Source: Liolophura sinensis
Lineage: Eukaryota; Mollusca; Polyplacophora; Chitonida; Chitonidae
NCBI RefSeq assembly: GCF_032854445.1
Contig: NC_088307.1
Location: 20,658,017-20,722,016 of the forward strand
Direction of reading: 5' to 3'
DNA: 64,000 nucleotides
In this document: piece by piece, positions 21,001 to 32,400 of the stretch
How the letters are laid out: every line of letters starts with the position of its first letter
Numbering within the stretch: position 1 is the stretch's first letter
Made by a program: the position numbers and the translations under genes
Notes under the pieces: generated by a model
Told to the model about the DNA's origin: nothing
The model's database searches: none
What the model saw: the letters and a program-made list of their open reading frames with translations, nothing else

Positions 21001-22507
21001 TATCATCATGCTCTGCAGATTATCATCAAATGCATGAATATCATCAAATACGAATATCATTATCATACAATGGAACATGATCCAACCATGGTGGGCCCAC
21101 CATACGCCAGCTGTAGAGCCGTAATGCGTGTAGGGTATTCGGCTGTACTGAACTCTCCTCTGGCAGAGGCTCATACCTTGCGAAAAGAGCTCACAAGTCT
21201 AATACGGTTGGCTAATTGACATCCAGAATGACTGATGTAAATGATGATATCATCGTAAGCCATAACATGTTGTTGATGTAAAGTTATTGTGAATGAAGAA
21301 ATGAAGGCTTAAATGTCTGCCTAAATAGTGCTAAAACTTAAATTTTTGTGATCGTTTCCTTGAGGGTAAGTGATTTTGGTCGCCCATATAACAGTTAAGT
21401 GCCTGAAAATCAAGGAAACTTCTAACAAAAGAAGCTTGCCAAAAAAAAATGGTGCAGTATTCCAATGTCTAACCATAGTGCATGTATCATATAGGCAATA
21501 TGTTGTGTGTCTAGTTTCTGACAACTTAATCTGTGTATTAAAAATTTATGCTTTTAAATTGGAGGTTAAAACTTTTCCCTATACCTGACATAAGTTTTGA
21601 ACTTCATTTCATTCTGTCCATATTTAGCCGTGATTTACATTATTTGAAAAAAGGTAAACACATTTTCAAGATGTTGAAAACACCTGACATACAGGTTTTA
21701 TTCTGCTAACTACTGGTACATGTATATGTCCCGAATGGTTCAAAAGATATACCGGAAAATTATGTGTTTGGAGGGTTAGGCAAAGGCATAGAGAACATTG
21801 TACAGGCAGAACTAATGGATGTACAAAATGCATTCAGCTTCTGCAAAACAAATGGAAAAGGACCATTGACTTCCTCCTTAGTTTATCCCTTATATTAGTC
21901 TGGTAGCATCTGCCATTATGGCTGTCACTGCTTTCATCCATGAAATCACTCCAGCACGCCGCAATGACCATAGAGCCTCTCACCAATGCTGTCGCTGTGA
22001 GTTCAAGTCCAGCTCATGCTGGCTTCCTCTCGAGACATACATAGGAAGGTCTGCCAGCAAACTACAGACAGACATGGGTTTCCCCCAGATTCTGTTCGGT
22101 TTCCACCCACCATCGTATAAGTGAAATATTTTTGAGTACGGCACCAGTCAAATCAGTAAATAAATACTTAAGGTCCCACTGGTCAGTCCAGAAATTAACT
22201 AGCCTCGTATGGTGACTTCATCGGTGGCAGCTGTTGGTCAGAATAACTTTGTTGGGGAGAGAACCCAAATTGGGGGTGCTGAGCTGGTCCCGCATTCCCA
22301 GTATGTTCGTCGATGACGTCATTTTAGAATAATTCCGACCACTGACGGAAAATATGCATAAACTAGAGGAGTTATTAAAAAATATAAAATGTGCCTCAAA
22401 AATTGGTTTATTACAGGGTTTGTAACTCCATTCTCATTCCAGCTAATGTAGAGGGTGTTACAACTCGGACACTGTACCAGAAATACGGGCTGAATGAAGA
22501 GGACTGA
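18052..22507 (+). CDS. SWI5: SWI5 DNA recombination/repair protein (4 coding exons)
   Basis: Exons 18052-18060, 18950-19077, 19841-19935 and 22443-22507 join in frame to 98 codons plus TGA. SWI5 with its partner SFR1 stimulates RAD51 strand exchange in homologous recombination; it acts in the nucleus. The protein has a short Ser-rich N-terminus, a coiled coil around SLKETIKLLKAENKSLEEQI (about residues 20-46), and the conserved SWI5 C-terminus with ELSVHIDKLHQYNDIKDTGQ, GVTTRTLYQKYGL and the acidic end NEED. The length fits small animal SWI5 proteins. The first exon has only three codons (Met-Ala-Asn) and was chosen because its donor GTAAGG keeps the frame; the C-terminal exons are much more certain than the start. 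A tRNA-His gene lies in intron 1 and a 59-bp satellite in intron 3. Confidence 0.93.
18410..18481 (+). tRNA. tRNA-His: tRNA-His (anticodon GTG)
   Basis: A complete 72-nt cloverleaf. The acceptor stem GCCGTGA pairs with TCACGGC, the D-arm region reads GTATAGTGGTCAGTAC, and the anticodon stem TCTCG/CGAGA encloses TTGTGGC with GTG at 18443-18445. The T-arm is CCCAG/CTGGG around GTTCGAATC, and the discriminator base is A. There is no intron. A long T-run at about 18517-18531 can act as RNA polymerase III terminator. It lies in SWI5 intron 1 in the same orientation. All stems pair fully, so it looks functional rather than a SINE relic. Confidence 0.96.
18515..18533 (+). terminator. T-run, likely Pol III terminator of tRNA-His
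   Basis: An uninterrupted T-run begins about 36 bp after the tRNA 3' end. RNA polymerase III stops at four or more T residues on the non-template strand. Confidence 0.7.
18950..19077 (+). CDS. SWI5: SWI5 exon 2: coiled coil
   Basis: The acceptor is TTTTTCAG and the donor GTGAGT. The exon encodes LPASHLASPVVTTQSMESLK and then a heptad-rich helix ending IKQLQSE. It contains an internal ATG that could serve as an alternative start. Confidence 0.9.
19303..19456 (+). repeat. SINE family 1, 3' part with poly(A)
   Basis: The body starts AAGGTCTGCCAGCAACCTGC. It continues to GAGTACGGCGTAAAACACCA and ends in an A-run of more than 20 bases. It lies in SWI5 intron 2. The well-kept tail suggests a fairly young insertion. 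Confidence 0.85.
19841..19935 (+). CDS. SWI5: SWI5 exon 3: conserved core
   Basis: The acceptor is TACCCCCCAG and the donor GTGAGT. The exon encodes YDESELSVHIDKLHQYND and IKDTGQMVLGRL, the signature of the SWI5 family. Confidence 0.95.
20242..20812. repeat. 59-bp minisatellite (about 10 copies)
   Basis: The unit begins GTGTTTGTAGCCTACTACTT and continues GGGACTATTGTGCACGCACA, then CCCCGAGTCTATAGCACCA. Copies differ by a few bases and one is short. It lies in SWI5 intron 3. Confidence 0.95.
21912..22168 (+). repeat. SINE family 1, near full length
   Basis: A diverged tRNA-like head has the B-box-like GTGAGTTCAAGTCCAGCTCA near 21996-22015. The body and the tail AATCAGTAAATAAATA follow. It ends about 275 bp before SWI5 exon 4. 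Confidence 0.85.
22443..22507 (+). CDS. SWI5: SWI5 exon 4: C-terminus and stop
   Basis: The acceptor is CTCATTCCAG. The exon encodes NVEGVTTRTLYQKYGLNEED and ends in TGA at 22505-22507. The intron before it is about 2.5 kb. Confidence 0.95.
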
Positions 22508-22681
22508 CAACATGGCAGGCTCCCCAGGTGTTGATAAGTTTAACAAGATTAATCACATGAACTTACTGGCATCCTCCAGAACCATGATGATTGTCTCCCA
22601 TGTTCGTTGCATCCGATACGAGTTAGAAAATGTACCATCATTTTGTGAAATGTTTTCGTCATACCATTACATTGTATAGGT

Positions 22682-22687
22682 AATAAA
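22682..22687 (+). promoter_or_regulatory. SWI5 polyadenylation signal AATAAA
   Basis: AATAAA lies 175 bp after the SWI5 stop codon. GT-rich sequence (TTGTGTACTG) follows about 25 bp later, as expected for a cleavage site near 22700. Confidence 0.7.
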
Positions 22688-22707
22688 GCCTTTATGTTTA
22701 GATGACA

Positions 22708-24265
22708 TACTTGTGTACTGTTTTAATTTGGTCTCCAGTATGGCTGTTTGGTTAATATGCAATTTTCTACTGACTGCTTCTGCCATGGAGGGGAGCATGA
22801 TGTAGCACATGGAATTAGGCTTGGGACTCCTAACCTCCTTTCCTCTTGCAGAGAGCCATCACCTTGTCTCTTACCCTTGCGCTGATACAGCCCACAAATC
22901 TGGTACAGATGGCTAATTAACATAACCCAAAAAGACCAATGGAAAAACGATCATACCATCATAAGCCAGAACATATTTTTAAGTTACTGAGTCTTAATGA
23001 AGAGAAAAAGTGAATAAGGGATAAATTTTACTAAATTCTTTGTTTAAGTATGGCACTATTTATGGTTCACTTAATATGGCACTATTTATGGTTCACGTGT
23101 TATGCTGAAGTAATTTTCATTTCGTTGGAAATGCGGGAATGTGCTCACTGGTTGACAACTTGCCTCGGTGTAATTTATGTGGATAGTAATGAATATAAGC
23201 ATCATGTCTGAGTTTCGTATACCATTCGTAGTCCGTAAAGGGCGTTCCAAGTCAACAATCATAAGATCCATTTCCAAAACAACTCCCAAAGACAAAGGTA
23301 TGTAAGAAATTATACAATTAGGAAATAAAGCCGGTAACACACAAGAGAGAATCGGTCATCTGTTTTCAATGATGCCGTTGATAGACAGTTGATATTCCAG
23401 GCATGAATTCCATATCAAAATTTAAATTCGTAGTCCATGAATGAGTTCCAGGTCAAGACACACCTCTACTTCATCAAAGGAAAATTATTACTCATTTGCC
23501 AAGGTATTTTTCTCGTATGGAGTATTCATTGGCTAACACGGATTATGTTATTTTTAATTGCTATCAGAAAACCAGACAGCGTTCAACAGAGCATAGAATT
23601 GACATGGCCTGTCATAGAATGAATGAATGAATGCTTGGGGTTTTACACCATACTTAACAATTTTTCATACGACGACAAAGAGTCATTAGGTGTGTGTATA
23701 CATCTTAAAATCAGCAAAAATTACCAAGAACAAAGTATACCTGAGAATTGGGGTGAAGAAAGGGATGCAAATGGAGACAAAGTTGGGAACATACTCCTTA
23801 CAGCGCACATGCTGTTCTCTATACTCACTTCACCCAACTGCCACCACTAGACAAGCTTGAACTTTGGAATGTGTGCGACCCACATAGGCTTGTTTAGGCT
23901 TAGTCTCACCATTCGTGAGCAGAACTATTCAGTCAGCATTCATCAACGAGATTGTTTCATGTGTTGGTCTGAATTATTTTCAGCTTATTTTGGATAAAGA
24001 GAGTTTCTTTGTTCAAAGTATTATTAAAAATAAAGTTTGCGGCAGAGTTTTTGTGTTTTCACTTCCTGCCTCATAATCACCATGAGACAAGTGACCTCAG
24101 TGACCTTGTTCGAGGTTTCTGTGCAAATTTGGCTGGTGGTGGCAGTGATACAAAGCAACTGTAGAGAGCAGCGCACGAACTGTAATGAATATGAGTTGGA
24201 AACAGACGATTTTATCCACAAAGATTCAACTCCTCTTCTTTGTTTGCCTACTCTAACATTTGTGG
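22708..24265. other. Intergenic, no gene seen
   Basis: No conserved coding segment is visible. A fragment of SINE family 2 starts near 23627 (GCTTGGGGTTTTACACCATA). A short direct repeat, TATGGCACTATTTATGGTTC, occurs twice near 23050-23098. Confidence 0.5.
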
Positions 24266-24537
24266 GGCCCCCGTGGCTCAGTTGGTTAGCGTATTAGCGC
24301 GGCATAAGGACCCAGGAGTCTCTCACTAATGTCTTCGCTGTGAGTTCAAGTTCAGCTCATGCTGGCTTCCTCTCCGGTCGTACATGGGAAGCTATGGCAG
24401 CAACCTGCGGATGGTTGTGGGTTTCCCCCCAGGCTGTGCCCGGTTTCCACCCACCATAATGCTGGCCGCCGTCGTATAAGTGAAATATTGTTGAGTACAG
24501 CGTAAAATACCAATCCAATAAATAAACAAATAAATCT
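24266..24537 (+). repeat. SINE family 1, full-length reference copy
   Basis: The head GGGGCCCCCGTGGCTCAGTT and GGTTAGCGTATTAGCGCGGC form a tRNA-like 5' part with an A-box-like TGGCTCAGTTGG. A B-box-like GAGTTCAAGTTC follows near 24341. The body ends with GTAAAATACCAATCCAATAA and an AT-rich tail. It is the most complete copy in the window, about 270 bp. Confidence 0.9.
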
Positions 24538-24726
24538 AACATTTGTCCAACAATTTTGACAACTTTTAGCTCTAAAAGAATTTGAACTCAGAAAAGTCCG
24601 CAGTACATAAGACCAAGGAAACACATTATTTTACTGTGAAATAATGGCTTTTATTTTGTACACATATATACATGTATATACAGTGTGATAAATTCTGGAA
24701 CATTGAAATACACAATTTCCGAATTA

Positions 24727-25870
24727 CAAGGCTGAGGTGACATCTCCAAATTTGTGACACAGCATTCCCAAATATTGGGAAGACATCCCTAAGTTTGTCA
24801 CATGGTATCAGAAATCTGTGGCATGACATCTTCAAGTTTGTGGCAGTAGAGCTCTAAGTTTACCGCATGACATCCTCAAGTTTGTGGCATATGGCATCCC
24901 CAAATTTGGGAAGACTCCCCTAAGTTTGTCACATGGTATCAGAAATCTGTGGCATGACATCTTCAAGTTTGTGGCATATGACACAGCATTCCCAAATATT
25001 GGGAAGACATCCCTAAGTTTGTCACATGGTATCAGAAATCTGTGGCATGACATCTTCAAGTTTGTGGCAGTAGAGCTCTAAGTTTACCGCATGACATCCT
25101 CAAGTTTGTGGCATATGGCATTCCCAAATATTGGGAAGACACCCCTAAGTTTGTCATATGGCATCACAAATCTGTGGCATGACATCCTCAAGTTTGTGGC
25201 ATGAGAGCTCTAAGTTTGTGGCATGACATCTTCAAGTTTGTGGCATGAGAGCTCTAAGTTTGTGGCATGACATCCTCAAGTTTGTGGCATACGGCATCCC
25301 CAAATTTAGCAAGACATCCTTAAGTTTGTCACATGGCATCACAAGTGACAGATCTAAGTTTGTGCCATGAGAGCTCTAAGTTTTGTGGCATGGCATCCTC
25401 AAGTTAATGGCATATCGAATCACCAAATTTTGAAAGACATCCCTTAGTTTGTCACAAGGCATCACGAATTGGTGGCATGGCATCCTAAAGTTGAGGCATG
25501 GCACCTCCAAAGTTGTGGCATGGCACCTCCAAAGTTGTGGCAGGGCATTCCTAAGTTCATGGCATGACATCATGTATATACAGTGTGATGGATTTTAAAA
25601 CATTGAAATACACAATATCTGAATTACAAGGCTGGGATGACAAGTTGTGATATGACAGATGTAAGTTTGTGGCATGACAGCTCTAACTGTGAGATATACA
25701 GCATCCCTAGATTTGGGAAGACATCCCTTCATTTGTGGCATGACATCCTGAAATTGGTGGCACGACAGCTCTAAGTTTCTGCCCTACCACCCCTTAATTT
25801 TTGACATGACATCCCTTAGTTTATGGCATGACACTCCCATCTTTGTGGTATGACACCCTAAGTTTGTTGT
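24727..25870. repeat. Degenerate satellite of about 20-26-bp units with a 234-bp higher-order repeat
   Basis: Variants of AAGTTTGTGGCATGACATCC alternate with ATCCCCAAATTTGGGAAGAC across 1.1 kb. A segment at about 24766 recurs almost unchanged near 25000. The left flank and the block near 25570-25625 share GTATATACAGTGTGATAAAT-type sequence, as if the flank itself had been copied into the array. Confidence 0.9.
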
Positions 25871-25899
25871 GTCGCACGAAAGAATGTCACAGAATGCTA

Positions 25900-26218
25900 A
25901 AAAGTTAAGAATCCTGTAGTGAAATAGAGCAATCAAACTGCCCAGCTAAAAAACTTGAAATTTAAGGCCATTAGTGAGGGCAGCAGATACATAGATGTGT
26001 AGTAAGTCTCAGATTAAAAAGTTTAACACAAATAGCAGGTGTACTCAATGAACTTGCTTCTTTGGCTTTCATAACATGGCTAATGAATATTAATAAGACC
26101 AACAGTATTTTACATCAAATGAGAAAAACACAATCAACAAATATACACTATTGCACATCTATATTTCTACGAGGATATTGCATATGTATATGCACTCGAT
26201 ATCCAACAACTGACTTCA
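25900..26218. other. Intergenic, nothing recognised
   Basis: An AT-rich stretch without a coding segment or a clear repeat. Confidence 0.4.
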
Positions 26219-26590
26219 ACCTTTCACACTATGATAATATACAGTTTATTTACTTATTTATTTGATTGGCTGTGTTCAGAAATATTTCATACATACCATG
26301 GCAGCCAGCATTATGGTCGAAGGAAACCTCGCAGAACCTTTCACACTATGATAATATACAGTTTATGATTGGTTGTGTTTAGAAATATTTCATACATACC
26401 GTGGCAACCAGCATTATGGTGGAAGGAAACCACGCAGAACCCGGCGGAAACCCATGACAATTTTTAGATAGCTGGCAGGCTTTCATATGTGCAGTCGGAG
26501 AGGAAGCCAGCATGAGATGGACTCAGAGCTACCCCATTGGTAAGAGGCCTCTCTGCCACGCAAAGTACCTCAGCCATGGTGGCCCCATGT
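26219..26590 (-). repeat. SINE family 1 with tandem duplication of its tail
   Basis: CCTTTCACACTATGATAATA followed by a SINE tail and body occurs at about 26219 and again at 26337. The second copy continues to the tRNA-like head at about 26590 (CTCAGCCATGGTGGCCCCAT). The first copy is cut off at GAAACCTCGCAGAACC. Confidence 0.75.
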
Positions 26591-26988
26591 AGAGTTTCAA
26601 AAACACAAATTGAAGCCTAGTTTATAATTTGGTCTGACATTTATTTCTTTGCTTGTAATAAATGACATAAAATTTCGCTCAAGACAGTTGTTTTTTTTTG
26701 ACGCAAATAAGTGTCATAAAATATTACTTTTGGAACGTTTTTCCAGTTGATCCCACAGAACTTTCAGAATCAGGTAAAATGTGCACAGTCAAATCCAAAA
26801 TTTTACATTATAAATTACGTGAACCTTCAATTAACAAACAAACAGATGTCAGAACAAATTTCAGACAGATCAAGCTTCTACTTGTGTTAATGTTTCATTT
26901 GGGTTAAAAGCCATACTCGAGAATATTTCACCCACATAACATTGGCTGAGTATATATGCCAGCTAATGATGGTATTCTCCGAAAGCAA

Positions 26989-27142
26989 TATATTTATTTA
27001 TTTCTTTGACTGGTGTTTTATGCCATGCTCAAGAATATTTCACCTATACGACGACAGCAAGCATTGTGGTGAACGGAAACCAGGCAGAGCCCTGGGGAAA
27101 CCCACAACCATCTGCAGGTTGTTGGCAGACCCTCCCATGTAA
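26989..27142 (-). repeat. SINE family 1, partial
   Basis: The tail and body are present (GACTGGTGTTTTATGCCATG; CAACCATCTGCAGGTTGTTG) up to CCTCCCATGTAAGC. The head is missing. Confidence 0.75.
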
Positions 27143-27149
27143 GCGGAAA

Positions 27150-28420
27150 GTACTGTAAGATCATGTTGTACAAAGTGTTGGTTTTTTTTGATCGCATTAT
27201 TTCTCACTAGTTTAGTTAAGCCTCTCCATACCCGCATCTACATGCATAATTATGGATAGAAGAAACTGGACAGAGACTGCAGAAAACTTCTTACTCCATT
27301 TCATAAAACAAAATTTTTGTGATCCGAGTGCTAATTATTTCAAACCACCATGGTGGTACACATCACTTACACCCAATCGCATATGACAGCCCTTGCATTC
27401 CTACATATATCAAATGATTCCATCCACCCTTCATGTAAGCTGACACGAAATAGCTAGAATGAGGTTTCATCACCACAACACCCTCGTTCTCATAAATAGA
27501 TATCTACAAAGTCTACATACAATTGTTGCTCGAGAAGTGAAAGATTTTTCATGCTGTTTGTGGTTGTTTTTAAGATTTGTCATGCTCGAGCAACCTCAAC
27601 CACACTATAAAAGTCAGATCAAGTAGCTGCTTCGTACAGTGGCATACTTGTCCCTAGCTACATGAATATATCCCATGAATCATCTACTCCAAGCCTATCT
27701 ACTGTTCATCCAATTACATTATTTCTTTCATATTTTGGGAAATAATGTTAGCTGTTCACTGATTTGTTAATTTAATACCCTAATTCTTGAACTTTTTCAA
27801 TCACCACTCTGATCAACACTCTGAAGCATTTTATTCTGAATATTCTATGAGAACTATGGCATGTAAATAAATAATCTGCACATTTTTGGGGGGGAAGTTT
27901 GCATCTTTAGTGACATAAACAAATCATTTTTTTGGCATCATTTTCCTCATAATTGTATGCCTATGATAAACTCCACTGGAAAAAGTCCTTTAGACGTCGA
28001 AAAGGTTGGGGATTTACTGTAAGCACCTTTTGAACTACCAATGCTACATTCAGAGTGCAAGCTGATCTGAAATTATCATTGTTCTCTTACAATGAATGAG
28101 GACAGCAACACTGGAATATATCTCCAGTTTACCTATGAAACGTAGCTTAGGCAGCTTAGGCCAGAATTACATTAGGCAGAAACAGTTCTCCATTGACACA
28201 ACAGCTCTGAATTATGCTAAACAGAGGGTTCACAAACAGGCTGAAAGTATCCTAGGTCTTTCTTCATATTTAGCTAGTGACAAACCAGTCTATAATAAGG
28301 CACAGAGCTGCTCTCAGATCTGACTTGACAATAGAAATTTGACTTTACAACAGTGTGATTGTATTAAATTTTCACCCAAAAGACCTGTGTCATCTTAACA
28401 TCTGTCTGAAGAAGGCAACA
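27150..28420. other. Intergenic, AT-rich
   Basis: No gene is seen. Positions 27781-28020 have the layout of the MITE-like family (AATTCTTGAACTTTTTCAAT at one end, GTCGAAAAGGTTGGGGATTT at the other). A short ORF at 28096-28323 has no recognisable domain. Confidence 0.45.
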
Positions 28421-28645
28421 ACAACCTTATTTTGTGCTTTATGGTTAAGTTGGCTCTAAAAATCCGAAAAAGGAATAAAAATAAAATTCAAAATCCACCG
28501 TTTTATTTTGTCTTATCCTTAATTTTCCTCGACTTTCCTCTTTTCAAGGCTTTCCAATCATGTAAATGTCTTCAACAGAAAAAGAGTCCACATTTCCTAC
28601 AAACTAGACGATTTTTTAATTTTGTTTTGATTTTCTATATTCTGC
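28420..28645. repeat. Dispersed repeat, related to 43790-43995
   Basis: Both copies share AATTGAAAATCC-like and TCAAGGCTTTC...ATGTAAATGTCTTCAA words and end in a T-rich stretch. It probably overlaps the 3' UTR of the receptor gene. Confidence 0.55.
28502..28507 (-). promoter_or_regulatory. Candidate polyadenylation signal of the receptor gene
   Basis: AATAAA on the minus strand, about 300 bp after the stop codon at 28805. An ATTAAA at 28615-28620 is an alternative. The choice is not decided by the sequence. Confidence 0.35.
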
Positions 28646-28804
28646 CCCATTAAACAACAATTTAAATTGCTGTTGCCTAAATGAGACAGTGGGGCCCAGT
28701 TTATGATCTAGGCTGAGGTATCTACAGGAAGGTCCCTTTAAGAGGCTGGGTATCTTTAAGACTTTGTCGCCTTAAAAAATCTTTCACAATAAATCCATAA
28801 TTAT

Positions 28805-29442
28805 TTACACAACATACATATCATCATCCTCACTCGAGGCTGTCGGAGCATTGTTGTTACGCTTAATTCTGCCAGTAGGGGGACGCCTGTTGTTCTGAAG
28901 TCGGCGTAATGAACTGTTCTCAGGCTCACGGACTGCCTCATTGGATGAATTTGTCTGCAGGGATACCCTGTCTATTAAAGGGGTGCCCCTATCAACGTCA
29001 ACTTCCTCGTATTCATTGGAATTAATGAATTCTTTGCTGCTAAAATGTTTGTTCATGCTTCGGTAGTCACGATTACTGCTGAGACTACTGATGTCGCGGT
29101 TGATGAAATCTGCGTTGACGTAGTCTCGCTTGTTTCCGTAAGCGTCTCGACTGGAGAGGCTCGCGTTGGAGTACAAACTTCCTGTCGTCATACTTCCAAG
29201 AGTTCTGTTCTCCGCATCGCCCTGGAGAAATTTGGGTTTGGAGAGTACGGGAGATGGCGCATACACATTGGACACTGCTAATCGATTGGTCCTCGCCAAT
29301 GGTGCGCGGACGTTGTTGGAAGATTTCTGCTTGTGGAAATGATAGTACATAAACAGCACAACACTGAGGAAGAGGAATCCAAAACAACAGGTAGCGATGA
29401 TCAAAAATTTACTCATGTCGTCGATGGATGAAGTTGTCAAAC
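28805..29442 (-). CDS. Receptor exon x: transmembrane helix, cytoplasmic tail and stop
   Basis: Acceptor ATTTTCAG; TAA at 28805-28807. A hydrophobic stretch FLIIATCCFGFLFLSVVLFM (about 29407-29342) followed by YYHFHKQK is a type I membrane helix with a basic stop-transfer. The tail has several Tyr sites (NVYAP, RDAYGN, RDYVNADF, NEYEEVDVD), a basic Arg/Asn-rich segment, and the acidic end DDDMYVV, which could bind PDZ domains. No NPxY motif of LRP1 type and no PPPSP motif of LRP5/6 is present. Confidence 0.92.
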
Positions 29443-32400
29443 CTGAAAATGTAAAAAAATCAGAAGTTTAGCAATTTATTTGTATATTTCAGTGGCTTTT
29501 AATGGCATATACACAAGAATTTTTACTTCTATGACTGCAATCAGTTTTATGGGTGGAGAAAACTGCAGTACCCTAAATGACCTAAAATTTCGTCCATGAC
29601 TAAGTTGCTTATTTTCCAGATTTTCAGAGTTTTATTGATTTTAGAGAAGTGTTTGAAGATGATGATATCCTACTTGGAAAACGTAAATTTTAGCATCAGA
29701 AGTAATATTTCATGACATCTCCAAAACTGCCATTTCAGGGTAAAATTTTTATGTCATTTAGGATCCTATAGTATATCACTGGCCTTTAAAAACAGGTATT
29801 CAAGAAAACCTTTTATCATTCGACTGATTTATTTGATATATGTTGTTGTATAGCTGTTAGCTGTTGTAAGGTTTATGGTTTCTTATGATGAGCTATCCAG
29901 ATGAATGACCTAGTAAATTGGCTAGTGTAGTATTCCAGCTTCTAAAACACCAGGGCCCTCCGTGACCGAAGTCGTTAGCACACCATTGCGGTGCAATGAC
30001 CCAGGAGCCTCTCATCAATGTGGTCACTGTGAGTTCAAGTCCAGCTCATGCTGGCTTCCTCTCCTGCCGTACGTGAGAAAGTCTTTCGGCAACCTGCGGA
30101 TGGTCGTGGGTTTCTGCCTTGCATTGCCCAGTTTCCTCCCACCATAATGCTGGCCGCCGTCACATAAGTGAAATATTCTTGAGTACGGCATAAAAAGCAA
30201 TTCAATAAATAAATCAAATAAATCTAAAACACAAGACTTTAGCTTTGCCTGAATATCAATTCTTCATTTTAGCATAGTTCTTAAAATAGAATTTTTGGCC
30301 CAAAAGTTATGATCCATCTTGAACAAAGAAACAAGACATGCAGGGGGATGGGCACATGCAAATGACCTATGTCATACTCTCATTGCTCTATGCCGCATTG
30401 TTTCGCAATCATTCAGACAGAGAAGGACGATTGCTTAACACACATATGCAAAATTAATAAATAATTACCTCCTAAAATTATAATCATGGCGTAGAATCAG
30501 AACAAAATTATGTCTTTTAAATATGCTGGCGATTTCAGTTGAGATGTACATCTTCAACATTAAAATACAAAACACACCCAATTCAATTTAAATGACCTTT
30601 TATTATCTGTATCCAACTGTTATAGAACAGAATAATACAGCTTACAAAGTTGATATATCTGGAAAAGGTGATGAATTTTACTATGGTGTGAATTAAAACT
30701 TTAATTTATGTTTTTTAATAATACAGGAAAAGAAAATAGGTTTCAATTTTATTTGGAAATGCTAGTACACAAGGAAGACAGTGATAATGAAAATAAACAA
30801 TGAAAGAAAATGAAACTGGAGACTTACAGGCTGTGGAGTTAAGCGCCCCTTGCTCCATGGTGAAGCCCTCATTATCGCACACTTTACACTGATACTGCCC
30901 CGCTGTATCCTGATAGGAGCCCTTGGGACAGAGGACACATGTGCCCGAGGTGACGTTGTGCATCGTGCCCGGGGGACACTGAACTAAAATAAGGAAATCA
31001 TTTGTTTGTTTGAAAAGTGTTTCCTTGCTGTCTTAAAAAAATATTTTTTACATTTATATATAAGGATTATGCTTACATTTAATTTGACCTTTGAATTGAA
31101 ATTTAATACTCTACCATCTAAGTAAAAATCTACACCACGTTTTCTGCTGTTAAAAGCACAAAAGATTACCGTACATCACTAACTGGAACCGCAGATTTCT
31201 TTCAGATTTGCAGCATTCTTTGTTCTGACCACAATATCATGACACATTGTACATACTGGCTTGGTCCAGGAAGGCATAAATATATTTTTCAGACTATGAG
31301 AGGTTCGTATTTTGATTTTTGAAAACAAAGTCCACGCAAATTGATTTTGGAGGCTGACTACTTTTCATTATACAGTCTTCACTTACCACAACTGCTGTCA
31401 ACTTTGACCTCTCCCAGTTGACATATGAGGATTACGGGTCCAGTGACCACACTCCCAGGAACGCTGTAATAGTTACTCCCCTTGATGTAGAGGGCAATGG
31501 AAGACACTCGCTGGATCAACTTTAGCTTCAATCCCAGCATCAGGATGTCTAGCCTGGACTGTGTCAGCTCATCGCTGAAATACAGGCCAAAGATATGATG
31601 CCAGATGTTGTGTTTGGAAGACGTTAAACCTGGTGTACAGTGTTTACACAAATAAATAAATATACGTCGATTTATTTGATTGGAGTTTTATGCCGTACTC
31701 AAGAATGATTCCCTTATACGATGATGGCCAGTATTGAGGAAAGCTGGCTGTAAACCCACGACCATTTGTTGGTTGATGTCAGACCTTCCCAAATACAGCC
31801 GCATAAGCTGGACTTGACCTCAGAACGACTGCACTGGTATGAGGCTCCTGGGTCATTGTGCTGTGCTAGTACACTATAAACCGCTAGGCCATGGAGCCAC
31901 CCATCCCCTACCCCCATCACCACAGTACAGATAAGTGTGCAATCATATATTTGTTTAGCATGTATTTTACCTAAAGTTAAGCATTTTTAATGTGACACAT
32001 TTTTCTTGATTTTCATCCATTTTTACAGGCATTTATGAATTTTGGTATAAATTAATCAAGTCTGATTAATATATTATCAGCAAAACTTAAGTGTTACCAT
32101 AAAAAGTATCACTGTAAGGCCTTTATATTCCTCTGAAAGTGGATCTTTTTTTCTCCATTGATCTCCTCCATTGGTAAAGAAAATCCTTCTCGCATTCTTC
32201 AGGATATTGCTCAATACAGTAGGTAAACCACAAATAACTTCATGTGGCTTTTTTTGTCACATATTGTCACATAATTTGATTTTCTTAAGCCATGAACTAA
32301 ACTGAATTTTTAAAATTTTAATGTCCAAAAAGGCTTTGTGGAACCAGATCCTAATCCAGATCTAAGTTTAGACCAACCTTATCTCCATGGTGATATTCCA

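Noticed and set aside
24266..24345. tRNA gene in the SINE head
   Set aside because: It has A- and B-box-like words but the cloverleaf stems do not pair, and it is fused to the SINE body.
28096..28323. 75-residue plus-strand ORF in the intergenic region
   Set aside because: No domain, no splice or promoter context, and a composition like its AT-rich surroundings.
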